From Plantactinospora endophytica (GTDB lineage: Bacteria > Actinomycetota > Actinomycetes > Mycobacteriales > Micromonosporaceae), in contig NZ_BONW01000042.1 in the NCBI RefSeq assembly GCF_016862915.1, positions 124,001-188,000 on the forward strand: a stretch of DNA of 64,000 bases, in the 5' to 3' direction. The position numbers and the translations under genes are program-made. Of this stretch, positions 1 to 7,735 are shown piece by piece. The notes under the pieces are model-generated. The model was not told where the DNA came from. It did not search any database and worked only from the letters and a program-made list of their open reading frames with translations. How positions within the stretch are numbered: position 1 is the stretch's first letter; each line of letters starts with the position of its first letter.

Positions 1-497
1 ACGGTCGGCTGTCGAAGGATCCCCGCCGCGCCTGGGACGCGCTGCGGGCGGCCGGGGTGGTCACCGGTGAGCCGGGCGACGCGACCTTCGACCTGCACAC
101 CACCGACCCGCCAGAGCACACCAGACTGCGGGCGCTGGTGGGCCGGGCGTTCACGGCGCGACGGGTGGCCGAGCTGCGGGAACGGACCCAGCAGATCGCC
201 GACGACCTGCTCGACGCCGTCGCCGAGCGGCAGACCGCAGACCTGATCGAAGACTACGCGTACCCGTTGTCGCTCACCGTCATCGCCGAGCTGCTCGGGG
301 TACCGTCGATCGATCATGGCCGGTTCCGGACCTGGACCGTCGCGGCGATGCGTCCGCCGTTCGTGACCGACGCCCCGATGTCCCGCGAGGAGGGTCGCCG
401 GCTGCTGCGGGAGTACGTCGTCGAGCTGGTGGCGCGCAAGCGTGCCCAGTCGCGTAGCGGTGATCCGGACGACGTGCTGACCGCGCTGCTCGCGTAG
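1..497 (+). pseudogene. Cytochrome P450, N-terminal half (broken; also cut by window start)
   Basis: The frame is open from base 3 to a TAG at 495-497. The protein contains the bacterial P450 signature DPPEHTRLRALVGRAFTARR (the C-helix region) and a following segment typical of CYP105/107-like enzymes. It stops at DDVLTALLA, where an intact P450 (about 400 aa) would continue into the I-helix, the ExxR motif and the Cys heme ligand, so no catalytic core is present. The leader-distal end of a CRISPR array begins 12 bases after the stop, and a P450-like C-terminus follows the array (887-994). I read the two pieces as one gene destroyed by insertion or deletion. The 5' end lies outside the window. 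Confidence 0.85.
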
Positions 498-509
498 GTA
501 ACTTGCACC

Positions 510-781
510 GGATCACCCCCGCATGCGCGGGGAGCGGTCCTACGCGTAGTGGCCGGCCGAGTCCCAGTCGGGATCACCCCCGCGTGCGCGGGGAGCAGGG
601 CACCGTGACGCACCTCGTCGACCGGTGGCGGGGATCACCCCCGCGTGCGCGGGGAGCAGGGCCGGATTGGCCTCCTACAGCCGACCCCGTACGGATCACC
701 CCCGCGTGGGCGGGGAGCAGAGAACGATCCAGATTGGGGTGCCCAACACCACGGGATCACCCCCGCGTGCGCGGGGAGCAG
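510..781 (-). CRISPR. CRISPR array 1, type I-E-like, 5 repeats / 4 spacers
   Basis: Repeats of 28 bp start at 510, 571, 632, 693 and 754, with an exact period of 61 and spacers of 33 bp. On the plus strand they read GGATCACCCCCGCG... and end in GGGGAGCAG. In crRNA sense (minus strand) they begin CTGCTCCCCGCG and form the GC hairpin typical of actinobacterial type I-E repeats. The repeat at 510 is the most degenerate (CAT for CGT, GCGG for GCAG) and 693 has one change. Decay at the left end plus a conserved AT-richer leader on the right (782 onward) places the leader-proximal end at 781 and sets transcription leftward. No cas genes are seen in the window. Confidence 0.95.
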
Positions 782-850
782 ACTTCCTGACCTGCTGCGC
801 TAAAGATCAACTCCATCATTTTTCTTCACTTTGGTCCGCAGGATCAATCT
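782..850 (-). promoter_or_regulatory. CRISPR leader of array 1
   Basis: This AT-richer stretch directly abuts the last repeat and is nearly identical to 9842-9910 beside array 2; both share TTTTTCTTCACTTTGGTCCG. It should hold the array promoter and the adaptation site. Weaker similarity between the two copies continues to about 889. Confidence 0.8.
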
Positions 851-886
851 CCTTGCTTACCGCGCCTCGGCGTGCGGTGTGCGCTG

Positions 887-994
887 CTGTACCGGCTCCC
901 CAACCTCAGCCTCGCCTGCGCCCCGGACGAGCTGAACCGGCTCCCCTCCCCCGTCGTCCGTGGACTGGCGACCCTGCCCGTACGGGTCAGCTAA
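887..994 (+). pseudogene. Cytochrome P450, C-terminal remnant
   Basis: The plus-strand frame ending at TAA 992-994 encodes LYRLPNLSLACAPDEL, then about 13 residues, then GLATLPVRVS and a stop. This is the layout of bacterial P450 C-termini (F/L-RR-hP-L-LA-PP-EL ... RG-LPV). It has no start codon, and the preceding I-helix, ExxR and heme-Cys segments are missing. With the N-terminal half at 1-497 it brackets CRISPR array 1. The assignment rests on motif memory only. Confidence 0.6.
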
Positions 995-1057
995 CGCGGT
1001 AACTGGCACATTCGTCGCTACTACCGTCGAGGCCCACGACGTACGTGCAGATCGAGC

Positions 1058-1172
1058 TGTGAGCGACAGCGACACTATCAGTTCGGCTGTCATCGACCTC
1101 CTCGACCGGTGACCTATGTCCACTCTCGCGACAGCTAGGCAACACCTACCGCCAAGGCTACCGTCTGACGAC
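1058..1172 (-). repeat. Duplicated block A (direct repeat of 8809-8925): ribosome binding site plus start of a lost gene
   Basis: The block is clearly similar to 8809-8925. On the minus strand both copies hold a GGAGG-type ribosome binding site followed by an ATG (at 1093 here) and a start of about 18 similar codons, MTAELIVSLSLTARSART here against MAELTAPPSLTARFARFA there. After that the copies diverge. This looks like the promoter and 5' end of a gene whose body is gone. The rest of 995-1343 holds no convincing gene; GTCATCGAT at 1199 is noted with the 6300 region. Confidence 0.6.
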
Positions 1173-1343
1173 CGACGGTCGACAAAGCGAATCGATCAGT
1201 CATCGATTCCGATGCGTCGGCACCGCCCCGGCCGGCAGAACAGAGGAGTTTGCCAAAGGTGCGCGGTCGCTACGCTCACCCAACTGATGCAGGGAGTGCC
1301 GTGATATCCGTGCGGCGCTCCGCCGTACGCCCTTGGAAGAGGT

Positions 1344-2345
1344 GTGGTGAGTCGCGCGGAGCGTTCGGACTACTGGCGTCGGGTACGTCAACGCTGGGAC
1401 GCCGCCGAGGGCGCCATCAGCACCGAGCGAACCCGGACGGCGACGGTCGACAGGTCACTGATCCGGTCGCTGGCGACCCGGTTCCTCGGCCCCGAGGCAA
1501 CCATCGTCATCACCGGGGAGCGAGGGGCGGGCAAGACCGAGTTGTACCGAACCCTCACCGGCGCGCTGCCCAGGCGAAGGGTCGGCCGAAGTGACCGCCG
1601 AGAGGAACTGCGCGCGGGACTGCGTACCGAGGCGCAGCGGATCCGCTCCACGTTCTTCGTCGTACCCGGACAGGACTCCGACCCGCAGGGCACCTCGTTG
1701 GAGGAACTGTTCTCCGGCGATCGCGCGCCTCGGGGTGTCGTCCATCTGGTCACCGGCGGCTACGACTGGGTCTGGGGAACCCGGGAGCGCGCCCTGGTCG
1801 AGGAGGGGCTTCTCGCCGAGCAACGCATGCGGGCAGAGGAACTGTCGCGGCTGGATCCCGACCAGCCCGGCGACGCCGACCGGCTCGCCGAGCTGACCTC
1901 GTTGCAGGAACACCCGCTGCTCTGGCACCTGCGGCAGAACCAGATGGAAAACGAACTCCGCCGCTTCCAGGAGCTGTGCCGTGACTACCTGCGGCCGGCC
2001 TGGACCAGGCCGGCCACCGCCAACCGCCCGATCTGGCTGATCGTCGGCGTGGTCAAGTGCGACCTCTGGTACGACGAACGAGCTGCCGTCCGCGACCACT
2101 ACCTGCCGGGCGACGCGACCCCCGACACCTCGTTCCGGACCGAGCTGCGGAACCTGGTGAACGAGGTCGGTGCCGCCCGGCTCGCCCAGCTCGCCGTCGT
2201 GCCGGTGGCCAGCTATCCGCAGCCGTACGCGCTCACGCCGAGAATCGGTGAACATCGGCCGGCCCTGGGCAAGGAGGAGACCGACAGCTTGGTCAACCAC
2301 TTCCGGAACCTGGTGGGAGAGTTCTGTGGCACCCCAAAGCACTGA
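1344..2345 (+). CDS. P-loop GTPase-like protein
   Basis: A 333-aa soluble protein with a Walker A motif GERGAGKT at residues 58-65, a PGQ-containing segment at about 107-112 in the place of the G3 (DxPG) motif, and VVKCD at about 236-240, resembling the G4 (NKxD/TKxD) base-recognition motif. This fits a small GTPase-like NTPase domain with a helical insertion (about 145-220). The start is GTG 1344 or GTG 1347, behind GGAAGAGG at 1335. The next two genes follow closely on the same strand and encode small membrane proteins, so this may be the cytosolic NTPase of a three-protein membrane module. I do not know its substrate. The operon converges on the SARP gene and sits beside the sdp set; a role in immunity or defence is only a guess. 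Confidence 0.75.
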   Translation: MVSRAERSDYWRRVRQRWDAAEGAISTERTRTATVDRSLIRSLATRFLGPEATIVITGERGAGKTELYRTLTGALPRRRVGRSDRREELRAGLRTEAQRIRSTFFVVPGQDSDPQGTSLEELFSGDRAPRGVVHLVTGGYDWVWGTRERALVEEGLLAEQRMRAEELSRLDPDQPGDADRLAELTSLQEHPLLWHLRQNQMENELRRFQELCRDYLRPAWTRPATANRPIWLIVGVVKCDLWYDERAAVRDHYLPGDATPDTSFRTELRNLVNEVGAARLAQLAVVPVASYPQPYALTPRIGEHRPALGKEETDSLVNHFRNLVGEFCGTPKH

Positions 2346-2358
2346 CCAGGAGGTGCCG

Positions 2359-2775
2359 GTGACCACCGGCGCCGAATTCGAGGAGGCGCTGGCCCAGGCC
2401 GAGGTCCTGCTTCGGCAGGCAGACGCCGCCCGCCAGGCGATCGGGCGCTACCGGACAATGAGCGTTCTCGGTTGGGGGGCGGCCGGGGCGGTTGTCGCGA
2501 CGCTGCTCGCCCTCACCCCGGATCTGGCACTGCTGCTGCCTGCCACGGCGCTGATGACGGCAGCGAGCGCGACGCTGACCTGGGCGATCGGCAAGTGGGG
2601 CATCAACCCGCTGCGCGACGTCGTACGGCGCGACGAGCGCTGCGCGGCTGCGACGGTGAGCCTGCTGCGGGAGATGTTGCCGTTCGTGGCGCGAGAAGAG
2701 CAATGGACGCTGTTCCGTACCGAGCGCGCCAAGCTGCGCTTCGGGCGGTTCCCGATCCGGGGCGGGAGGGCCTGA
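2359..2775 (+). CDS. Small two-helix membrane protein (unknown function)
   Basis: A 138-aa protein with a charged N-terminal helix (about 35 residues, possibly coiled), then two hydrophobic segments (about residues 33-52 and 54-75), then a basic cytosolic tail. The chosen GTG at 2359 has AGGAGG at 2348-2353; an alternative GTG at 2326 would overlap the upstream gene. It lies between the GTPase-like gene and another small membrane protein, and the stop at 2775 abuts the next start at 2776. I recognise no family. Confidence 0.7.
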   Translation: MTTGAEFEEALAQAEVLLRQADAARQAIGRYRTMSVLGWGAAGAVVATLLALTPDLALLLPATALMTAASATLTWAIGKWGINPLRDVVRRDERCAAATVSLLREMLPFVAREEQWTLFRTERAKLRFGRFPIRGGRA

Positions 2776-3114
2776 GTGTCCGAGCGCAGCGTCTGGCCTT
2801 ACCTCCGCAACCTCACCACGATCCTGAGCCTGGCCAACGTCGTCTCCGCGTACGCCGAGAAGACGGTCAGCGGCACCAGGAGCATCACCGCGATACTCGA
2901 CGACCCGACCGTCCGGACCCGGTTCTGGATAACCGCCGTACTCCTCGGCCTCACCGGGCTGCTCGCCCTGGTCTATCTGGTACGCAGCACCGGGGACATG
3001 GCCGGCGACCTGGGTGACGGCGTGATTCGACAGCGGATCATCGCGCTCGCGTTCGGCGCCGGCCAGGTGCTGCTCGCCATCGGGCTGGCGACGCTGCTGA
3101 TGCTCGTACCCTGA
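2776..3114 (+). CDS. Small membrane protein (unknown function)
   Basis: A 112-aa protein with two strong membrane segments (about residues 52-70 and 88-110) joined by a short charged loop. The GTG start at 2776 directly follows the stop of the previous gene, with GGGAGG at 2764-2769, which shows translational coupling. It is the last gene of the GTPase operon and converges on the SARP gene. No family is recognised. Confidence 0.7.
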   Translation: MSERSVWPYLRNLTTILSLANVVSAYAEKTVSGTRSITAILDDPTVRTRFWITAVLLGLTGLLALVYLVRSTGDMAGDLGDGVIRQRIIALAFGAGQVLLAIGLATLLMLVP

Positions 3115-3261
3115 AAGCGGTCGGCCTCCCGGCCGGCGCCGAGAGAGTCGGTCAGGTGATTCCGCCGACGTTGTCGACGCGCGGCGACGCGACGTGAGCG
3201 CCCCGCCGCCGCACCGCCGCCGCCGCACCGTCACCGAGCAGAGCCGAACCACGCTTGCGGG

Positions 3262-6243
3262 TCAGGCGTTCGGCGTGGTGCGAACGTCATGCTCGCGCAG
3301 CGCTTCCAGAGCGGTCAGCGCGCGGCGTTGCTCGTCGTGGTCCTGGGTGTCGGTGGCGATGGCCAGTGCGGCCCGGTGCGCAGCAAGCGCTTCCGGGCGC
3401 CGTCCGAGGGCGCACAGGGCCTCGCCTATACCGTTGCGCGCACTGGCCTCGCCGTAGCGGTGGCCGGTCTCCTGGAAGATGCGTACCGCTGTGTCGAGGT
3501 CGTCCAGGGCGGCGTCAGGGGTGCCCAGCCGCAGCTTCAACTGTGCGAGGTTCGTTCGGACCACCGCCTCGCCGTTGCGGTGCCCGGCGGACTCGAAAAG
3601 CGGCAACGCCTCGGTCAGCCGCTCGCCGGCACGGGTGTACTCACCCAGTGTCAGGAGCACGTCGCCCAGGTTCGACAGGGCGGCGGCCTGCCCGGTCGGC
3701 TCGGCCAGATCGTGGAAGATCGCGTACGCCTGCTCGAACGCGTCCGCCGCGCGCTTCGGCTCGTCCTGTCCGCTGTACGCGTTGCCCAGATTGACCAGGA
3801 CACCCGCCTCACCGCGACGGTCGCGGCAGCGGCGGTACAGGGTGAGTGCCTCCTGGTGGTCGCGGATCGACCCGGTGTGGTCGCCGAGCCGCTCGGCGAC
3901 GATCCCGGACGCCGACAGCGCCCGCGCCTGACCGTGCACGTCGCCGGTCCGGCGGTGTCCGGACAGCGCCTCACGCAGGTGGGCGGCGGCCACGTCGTAG
4001 TGGCCGAGCAGCCGGTGAATCTCCCCGATATGGGTGCACAGGTGCGCCACGGCGGCGTCGTCACCGAGGTCGCGCGCGGCCGTCAGGGCGAACGCGTGGA
4101 CCGTGAGCCCGTTTCGGTACCTGCCGCCCTCGAAGTGGCGTTGCAGGTTCACGGCGATCCCGATGGCCTGTCGCGGCCATCCGTTGCGCGCCGCGTGGGC
4201 GCACAACGCGCTGAGGTTTGCCTGCTCGCGGTCCAGCCACCCCACTGCGGCGGCGTCCGACAGGTCCGGGGCGGATGGCGTCCGGGCCGTGGACGGCTCG
4301 GGAAGGTAACCGTGCCAGGTCGGGTACAGCACCGCGCGGGCCCGGCAGACGCCGCCGAAGTAGTGGTCGAGCAGGCGTTCGGTTGCCGCCGCGCGGGCCG
4401 CCGGCACATCGAGTTCCCGGGACAGTTCCTCGGCGTACGCGCGCATCAGGTCGTGCATCCGGAATCGTCCGGCCCGACGCTGCTCGACGAGGTGACTGCG
4501 GGCGAGCACCGCGAGCGCCCGGTCCGCCGCTCGGTCGTCCAGCTCACACAGCGCGGCCACCGTCGCGCCGTCGAACTCGGGACCCGGGTGCAGCGCGAGC
4601 CGGCGAAACGCGAGCGCCGCCACGCCGTCCACGTGGTGCAGCGACCAGGAAAGCACCTCACGGACGGCGGCGTTGCTGTCGCCGCCGGCATCGAGAAGCT
4701 CCAGTCGCGCGTGCCGATCGGCCAGTTTTCCGACGATGCTGGCCAGGCTCTCCGCCGGCCACGAGGCGGCGAGCTCGGCGGCGACGCGCAGCGCCAGCGG
4801 CAGGCACTCGCACTGCTCGACGAGAGTGCTGGCGCTGTCGGGATCGTCGGCGACCCGGCCGCCGATCAGCCTCCCCAGCAACGCGATCGCGTCGGAGGTC
4901 GGCAGCGGCGCCAGCTCGACGCGGCTCGCGCCGTCCAACGCGACCAGCCCGCCGAGGCGGTCGCGGCTGGTCACCACCACCATGCTCGGCCCGCTGCCCG
5001 GCAGCAGCGGTCGGATCTGGTCGGCGTTCGCGGCATTGTCGAGCAGGATGAGAAGGCGGCGACCCGCCGACTCGGTGCGGAACAGCGCCGCCCGTCCGGC
5101 CGTGTCGACGGGCAGTTCGGCCTCGGCCCGGCCCAACGCCACGCACAGGTACCCCAGCGCGTCCAGTGCGGACAGCGGTGTTCCCGTCCCGTAGCCGCGC
5201 AGGTCCAGATAGAGCTGACCGTCGGGGAACCGGTCCCGGGCCCGATGTGCCCACCGCAGCGCGAACGCCGTCTTGCCGACGCCGGCCGCGCCGCAGACCA
5301 CCACGGTCACCGGGCGGTTTCCCGGCTCTCCCGCACCGGCCAGCAGCCGGTCGAGGTGGTCGAGTTCGGCGCCGCGCCCCACGAAGGCGGATACCTCGGC
5401 GGGCAACTGCCGTGGTATCCCTCTCCCGCTCTGCGCCAACTCCGTCGGCGGCCGTTCCTGATGCGGTGGCGGCAGGGGTGGGTCGGGTTCGGCGCGCAGC
5501 AGCTCGCTCAGCGCGGCGGCGAGTTCGGGGCCGGGTGTGACGCCCAGTTCCTCGGCGAGGTGCTGCCGTGTCCGGTGGTACACAGCGAGGGCCCGATCGC
5601 GCTGGCCCATCGACCGGTAGACGCGGACGAGCCGGGCCTGGGCGGACTCGTCGAGGGGGTTCTCCGCAGCGTCGGCCACCGCCGCACTCACGACCCGGGC
5701 GCCACCGCCGGTGCTGACCATCGCGTCGACGTACCGGGCCAACGCACGCCGTCGGTCCAGTCCGACACCGAGCACCCAGCGGTGCTGGGCCAGCGCCGGA
5801 ACGTCGGCCAACGCCGGACCGCGCCACAGCCCGAGCGCGTCGCCGAGCAGCGTGGCCGCCTCCGCCTGATGTCGGCTCTGCTCGGCCCGGTCGGCAGCCG
5901 CGACCAGGTCCCGGAAGTGTGTCAGGTCGACGCTGGCATCGTCGGTGACGAGTCGGTACCCGTCACCGACCGTCCAGATGCGCCGGCCGGGCGAGCGCGC
6001 GACCCGGGTCGGCTCCAGCAGCCGCCGCAGGTGCATGACGTGCGCCTGCACCACGTTGGCGGACGAGCTCGGCGGGGCGTCACCCCACAACGCGTCGACC
6101 AGTTCGGCACGGGTGACCGGGCGCCCGCCGGCCAGCACCAGGAGCCCCAGGACAGCACGTCGGCCGGGTGGACCGAGCGGAATCTCGTCGGTGCCGTGCC
6201 AGACCCGGACCTGTCCGAGGACTTGCAGCACCAGCACCAGCAC
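3262..6243 (-). CDS. SARP-family regulator with NB-ARC ATPase and TPR domains (AfsR-like)
   Basis: A 993-aa protein. Residues about 1-95 form an OmpR-type winged helix, about 100-255 the BTAD domain (ending AEELGVTPGPEL), about 280-560 an NB-ARC/STAND ATPase with FVGR at its start and Walker A GAAGVGKT near 320, and about 690-980 TPR repeats. This is the AfsR/large-SARP layout of activators of specialised metabolite and peptide clusters. It is transcribed divergently from the sdpC-like gene, with about 190 bp between them that contains repeated motifs, so it is the likely activator of the sdp genes and of itself. The ATG at 6243 begins MLVLVLQVLGQVRVW, a usual SARP start. Confidence 0.92.
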   Translation of the reverse strand: MLVLVLQVLGQVRVWHGTDEIPLGPPGRRAVLGLLVLAGGRPVTRAELVDALWGDAPPSSSANVVQAHVMHLRRLLEPTRVARSPGRRIWTVGDGYRLVTDDASVDLTHFRDLVAAADRAEQSRHQAEAATLLGDALGLWRGPALADVPALAQHRWVLGVGLDRRRALARYVDAMVSTGGGARVVSAAVADAAENPLDESAQARLVRVYRSMGQRDRALAVYHRTRQHLAEELGVTPGPELAAALSELLRAEPDPPLPPPHQERPPTELAQSGRGIPRQLPAEVSAFVGRGAELDHLDRLLAGAGEPGNRPVTVVVCGAAGVGKTAFALRWAHRARDRFPDGQLYLDLRGYGTGTPLSALDALGYLCVALGRAEAELPVDTAGRAALFRTESAGRRLLILLDNAANADQIRPLLPGSGPSMVVVTSRDRLGGLVALDGASRVELAPLPTSDAIALLGRLIGGRVADDPDSASTLVEQCECLPLALRVAAELAASWPAESLASIVGKLADRHARLELLDAGGDSNAAVREVLSWSLHHVDGVAALAFRRLALHPGPEFDGATVAALCELDDRAADRALAVLARSHLVEQRRAGRFRMHDLMRAYAEELSRELDVPAARAAATERLLDHYFGGVCRARAVLYPTWHGYLPEPSTARTPSAPDLSDAAAVGWLDREQANLSALCAHAARNGWPRQAIGIAVNLQRHFEGGRYRNGLTVHAFALTAARDLGDDAAVAHLCTHIGEIHRLLGHYDVAAAHLREALSGHRRTGDVHGQARALSASGIVAERLGDHTGSIRDHQEALTLYRRCRDRRGEAGVLVNLGNAYSGQDEPKRAADAFEQAYAIFHDLAEPTGQAAALSNLGDVLLTLGEYTRAGERLTEALPLFESAGHRNGEAVVRTNLAQLKLRLGTPDAALDDLDTAVRIFQETGHRYGEASARNGIGEALCALGRRPEALAAHRAALAIATDTQDHDEQRRALTALEALREHDVRTTPNA

Positions 6244-6283
6244 CTCCGATGCGCGACATGCGGAGCCTAGTGTCGCGTGATCA

Positions 6284-6370
6284 ATCGGTGCAAGTAAACG
6301 TCATCGATCTTTCTGTCATCGATCGGAACCGAATCGTCAGTCGGTACCAACTGAATGTTCAGTCGTGACC
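6284..6370. promoter_or_regulatory. Divergent SARP/sdpC control region with direct and inverted repeats
   Basis: GTCATCGATC occurs at 6300-6309 and again at 6315-6324 (15-bp step). An inverted repeat ACTGAA-TG-TTCAGT lies at 6350-6363. GTCATCGATT is also found at 1199-1208, upstream of the GTPase operon. SARPs bind short direct repeats, so the GTCATCGAT copies are candidate SARP sites shared by both operons. No -10 or -35 box is assigned with confidence. Confidence 0.45.
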
Positions 6371-6432
6371 AGTGGCCGTTCAGAGCGCCTATCTACCGTC
6401 CGGCACACCTGCAAAAAGATCAGGAGGTAAGG

Positions 6433-7092
6433 ATGGAGAAGATACGGGGACAGTTTCACCGGCGACGGGTGGCCGCCGGGCTGGTGCTGTCCGTCACCGC
6501 GGCCGGTTCCATGGTGGTCGTCGGGCCGTCGCCGGCTGCGGCGCAGCGACCTGCGGCCTCGGCCGTCACGGTCACGGAGAAGCCCGCGAAGGAGGTGCCG
6601 GTCGACCCGGCCGCGCTGCTCAAGGGACTGGTGTTCGGGGTCGGGCCGGCCGCCGAGAGGTATCCGGACCTGGCCCTGACCTCGGTACCGGCGACGCCGG
6701 AGAACATCGCGGCCATCGACCGGCTGCTGGCCGACGGAGAGAAGGTCGAGCCCGGATTCGTCGACCGGTTCGCCGCCGCGATGCGCAGCGGTGACCACGT
6801 CGAAATCCAGCTCGGCCTCGAGGACGCGGGCGACGTGATCGCCCGGGTCGTCGAGGTCGAGGCCCGCGCGCAGATGCAGGACGGCACCGGTACCGGCCAA
6901 TGCGCCGCGATCACCCTCGCCGTCAACATTCAGACCGCCGTGAACATCACGACGGCTATCGCGGTCCTGATCATCAACTGGATTGCAGTGATCAACATTC
7001 AGTACATGATGATGTCCCCGCCAGTCGACAGTTCCGAGGTCCGCACGCTGCCCGTCGAGAAGTGGGTCGACGCGGTCGCCCGCACCCTGTGA
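6433..7092 (+). CDS. sdpC: SdpC-like precursor of a sporulation-delaying-protein type toxin
   Basis: A 219-aa exported precursor. It has a Sec signal with basic residues then a hydrophobic core at about 13-30, ending SPAAAQ (likely cut near 37-38). The family-typical segment LLKGLVFGVGPAAERYPDL is at 62-80, and a very hydrophobic C-terminal part at about 157-194 starts at GQCAAI and is rich in Ile/Val/Asn with a YMMM end. A short polar tail follows. In Bacillus the active SDP peptide is cut from this C-terminal hydrophobic region and carries a disulfide; here Cys157 is the only cysteine of the whole protein, so that disulfide cannot form. ATG 6433 is chosen for AGGAGG at 6422-6427. The order sdpC-sdpA-sdpB and the SARP upstream differ from Bacillus sdpABC. 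Confidence 0.85.
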   Translation: MEKIRGQFHRRRVAAGLVLSVTAAGSMVVVGPSPAAAQRPAASAVTVTEKPAKEVPVDPAALLKGLVFGVGPAAERYPDLALTSVPATPENIAAIDRLLADGEKVEPGFVDRFAAAMRSGDHVEIQLGLEDAGDVIARVVEVEARAQMQDGTGTGQCAAITLAVNIQTAVNITTAIAVLIINWIAVINIQYMMMSPPVDSSEVRTLPVEKWVDAVARTL

Positions 7093-7168
7093 CCCCGACG
7101 GTACGGGTCGGGACGCGCGGAAGCCGTGCCGACCCGTACCGCCTCCAGCATTCCGGAAGGACGACGAC

Positions 7169-7735
7169 ATGACACAACCGGACGCGACCCCGGGCACGCG
7201 GCGGCTCGGCGCCGTGGCACTCGCGCTGCTGGTGGCGGGCGCGGCGCTGGCCGGCTTCGTGGTGCACGCGCAACTGCCGGCCAACGCGGTCTCGCTGCCG
7301 TTCGAGGAGTCCGCCCGCACGCCGGTACGGCAGATCCTGCCGCAGGGCTGGGCGATGTTCACCCGCAACCCACGCGAGCAGGACGTGCTGGCATTCGTGC
7401 GCAGCACGGACGGAGGCTGGCACAGCGCCCTGCGCGGGCCGCACTCCCAGCCGCACAACGCCTTCGGGTTCAACCGCGCCTCCCGTACCCAGGGAGTCGA
7501 GATCGCCACCATGACCACCCGGCTCACGGCGGAACAGTGGCAGGAGTGCCGACGTGGGATACCGGCCTGTATCGAGCGGGCCGTGCCCGTTCCGATGGAC
7601 AACCCCAGTCTCGACCCGACATTGTGCGGTGACGTGGGCTTCGCCGGCCAGGTACCGGTGCCGTGGGCATGGAGCGGGTCGGACCGCACGATCAGCATGC
7701 CGGCGCAGGTGGTGCGGCTGGTGGTCACGTGCTGA
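7169..7735 (+). CDS. sdpA: SdpA family maturation protein
   Basis: A 188-aa protein with an N-terminal membrane anchor (about residues 13-35) and an outside domain with GWAMFTRNPREQ near residues 58-69, the W-x-F/M-F-T-x-NPRE motif I associate with the SdpA family. In Bacillus, SdpA and SdpB are both needed to turn pro-SdpC into the active peptide. Four cysteines lie in the C-terminal half. The gene starts 76 bp after sdpC, behind GGAAGGAC, and overlaps sdpB by 7 bases. The only immunity-type or export candidates nearby are the membrane proteins at 2359-3114; no SdpI or SdpR homologue is seen. Confidence 0.82.
   Translation: MTQPDATPGTRRLGAVALALLVAGAALAGFVVHAQLPANAVSLPFEESARTPVRQILPQGWAMFTRNPREQDVLAFVRSTDGGWHSALRGPHSQPHNAFGFNRASRTQGVEIATMTTRLTAEQWQECRRGIPACIERAVPVPMDNPSLDPTLCGDVGFAGQVPVPWAWSGSDRTISMPAQVVRLVVTC

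Noticed and set aside
503-790. Open frames running through the CRISPR arrays (also 9034-9863)
   Set aside because: They translate the repeat as ITPACAGS/DHPRVRGEQ/GSPPRARGA cycles, a known artefact of GC-rich repeats.
857-1093. A full-length gene starting at the block A ATG (minus strand)
   Set aside because: After about 20 codons it runs antisense through the P450 C-terminal remnant, has no family sense and ends near the CRISPR leader; better read as a truncated start.
3289-6270. A 993-codon open frame on the plus strand opposite the SARP gene
   Set aside because: It mirrors the SARP frame codon for codon, is Gln/Arg/Val-rich with no domain sense, and has no ribosome site. The minus-strand SARP domains are unmistakable.
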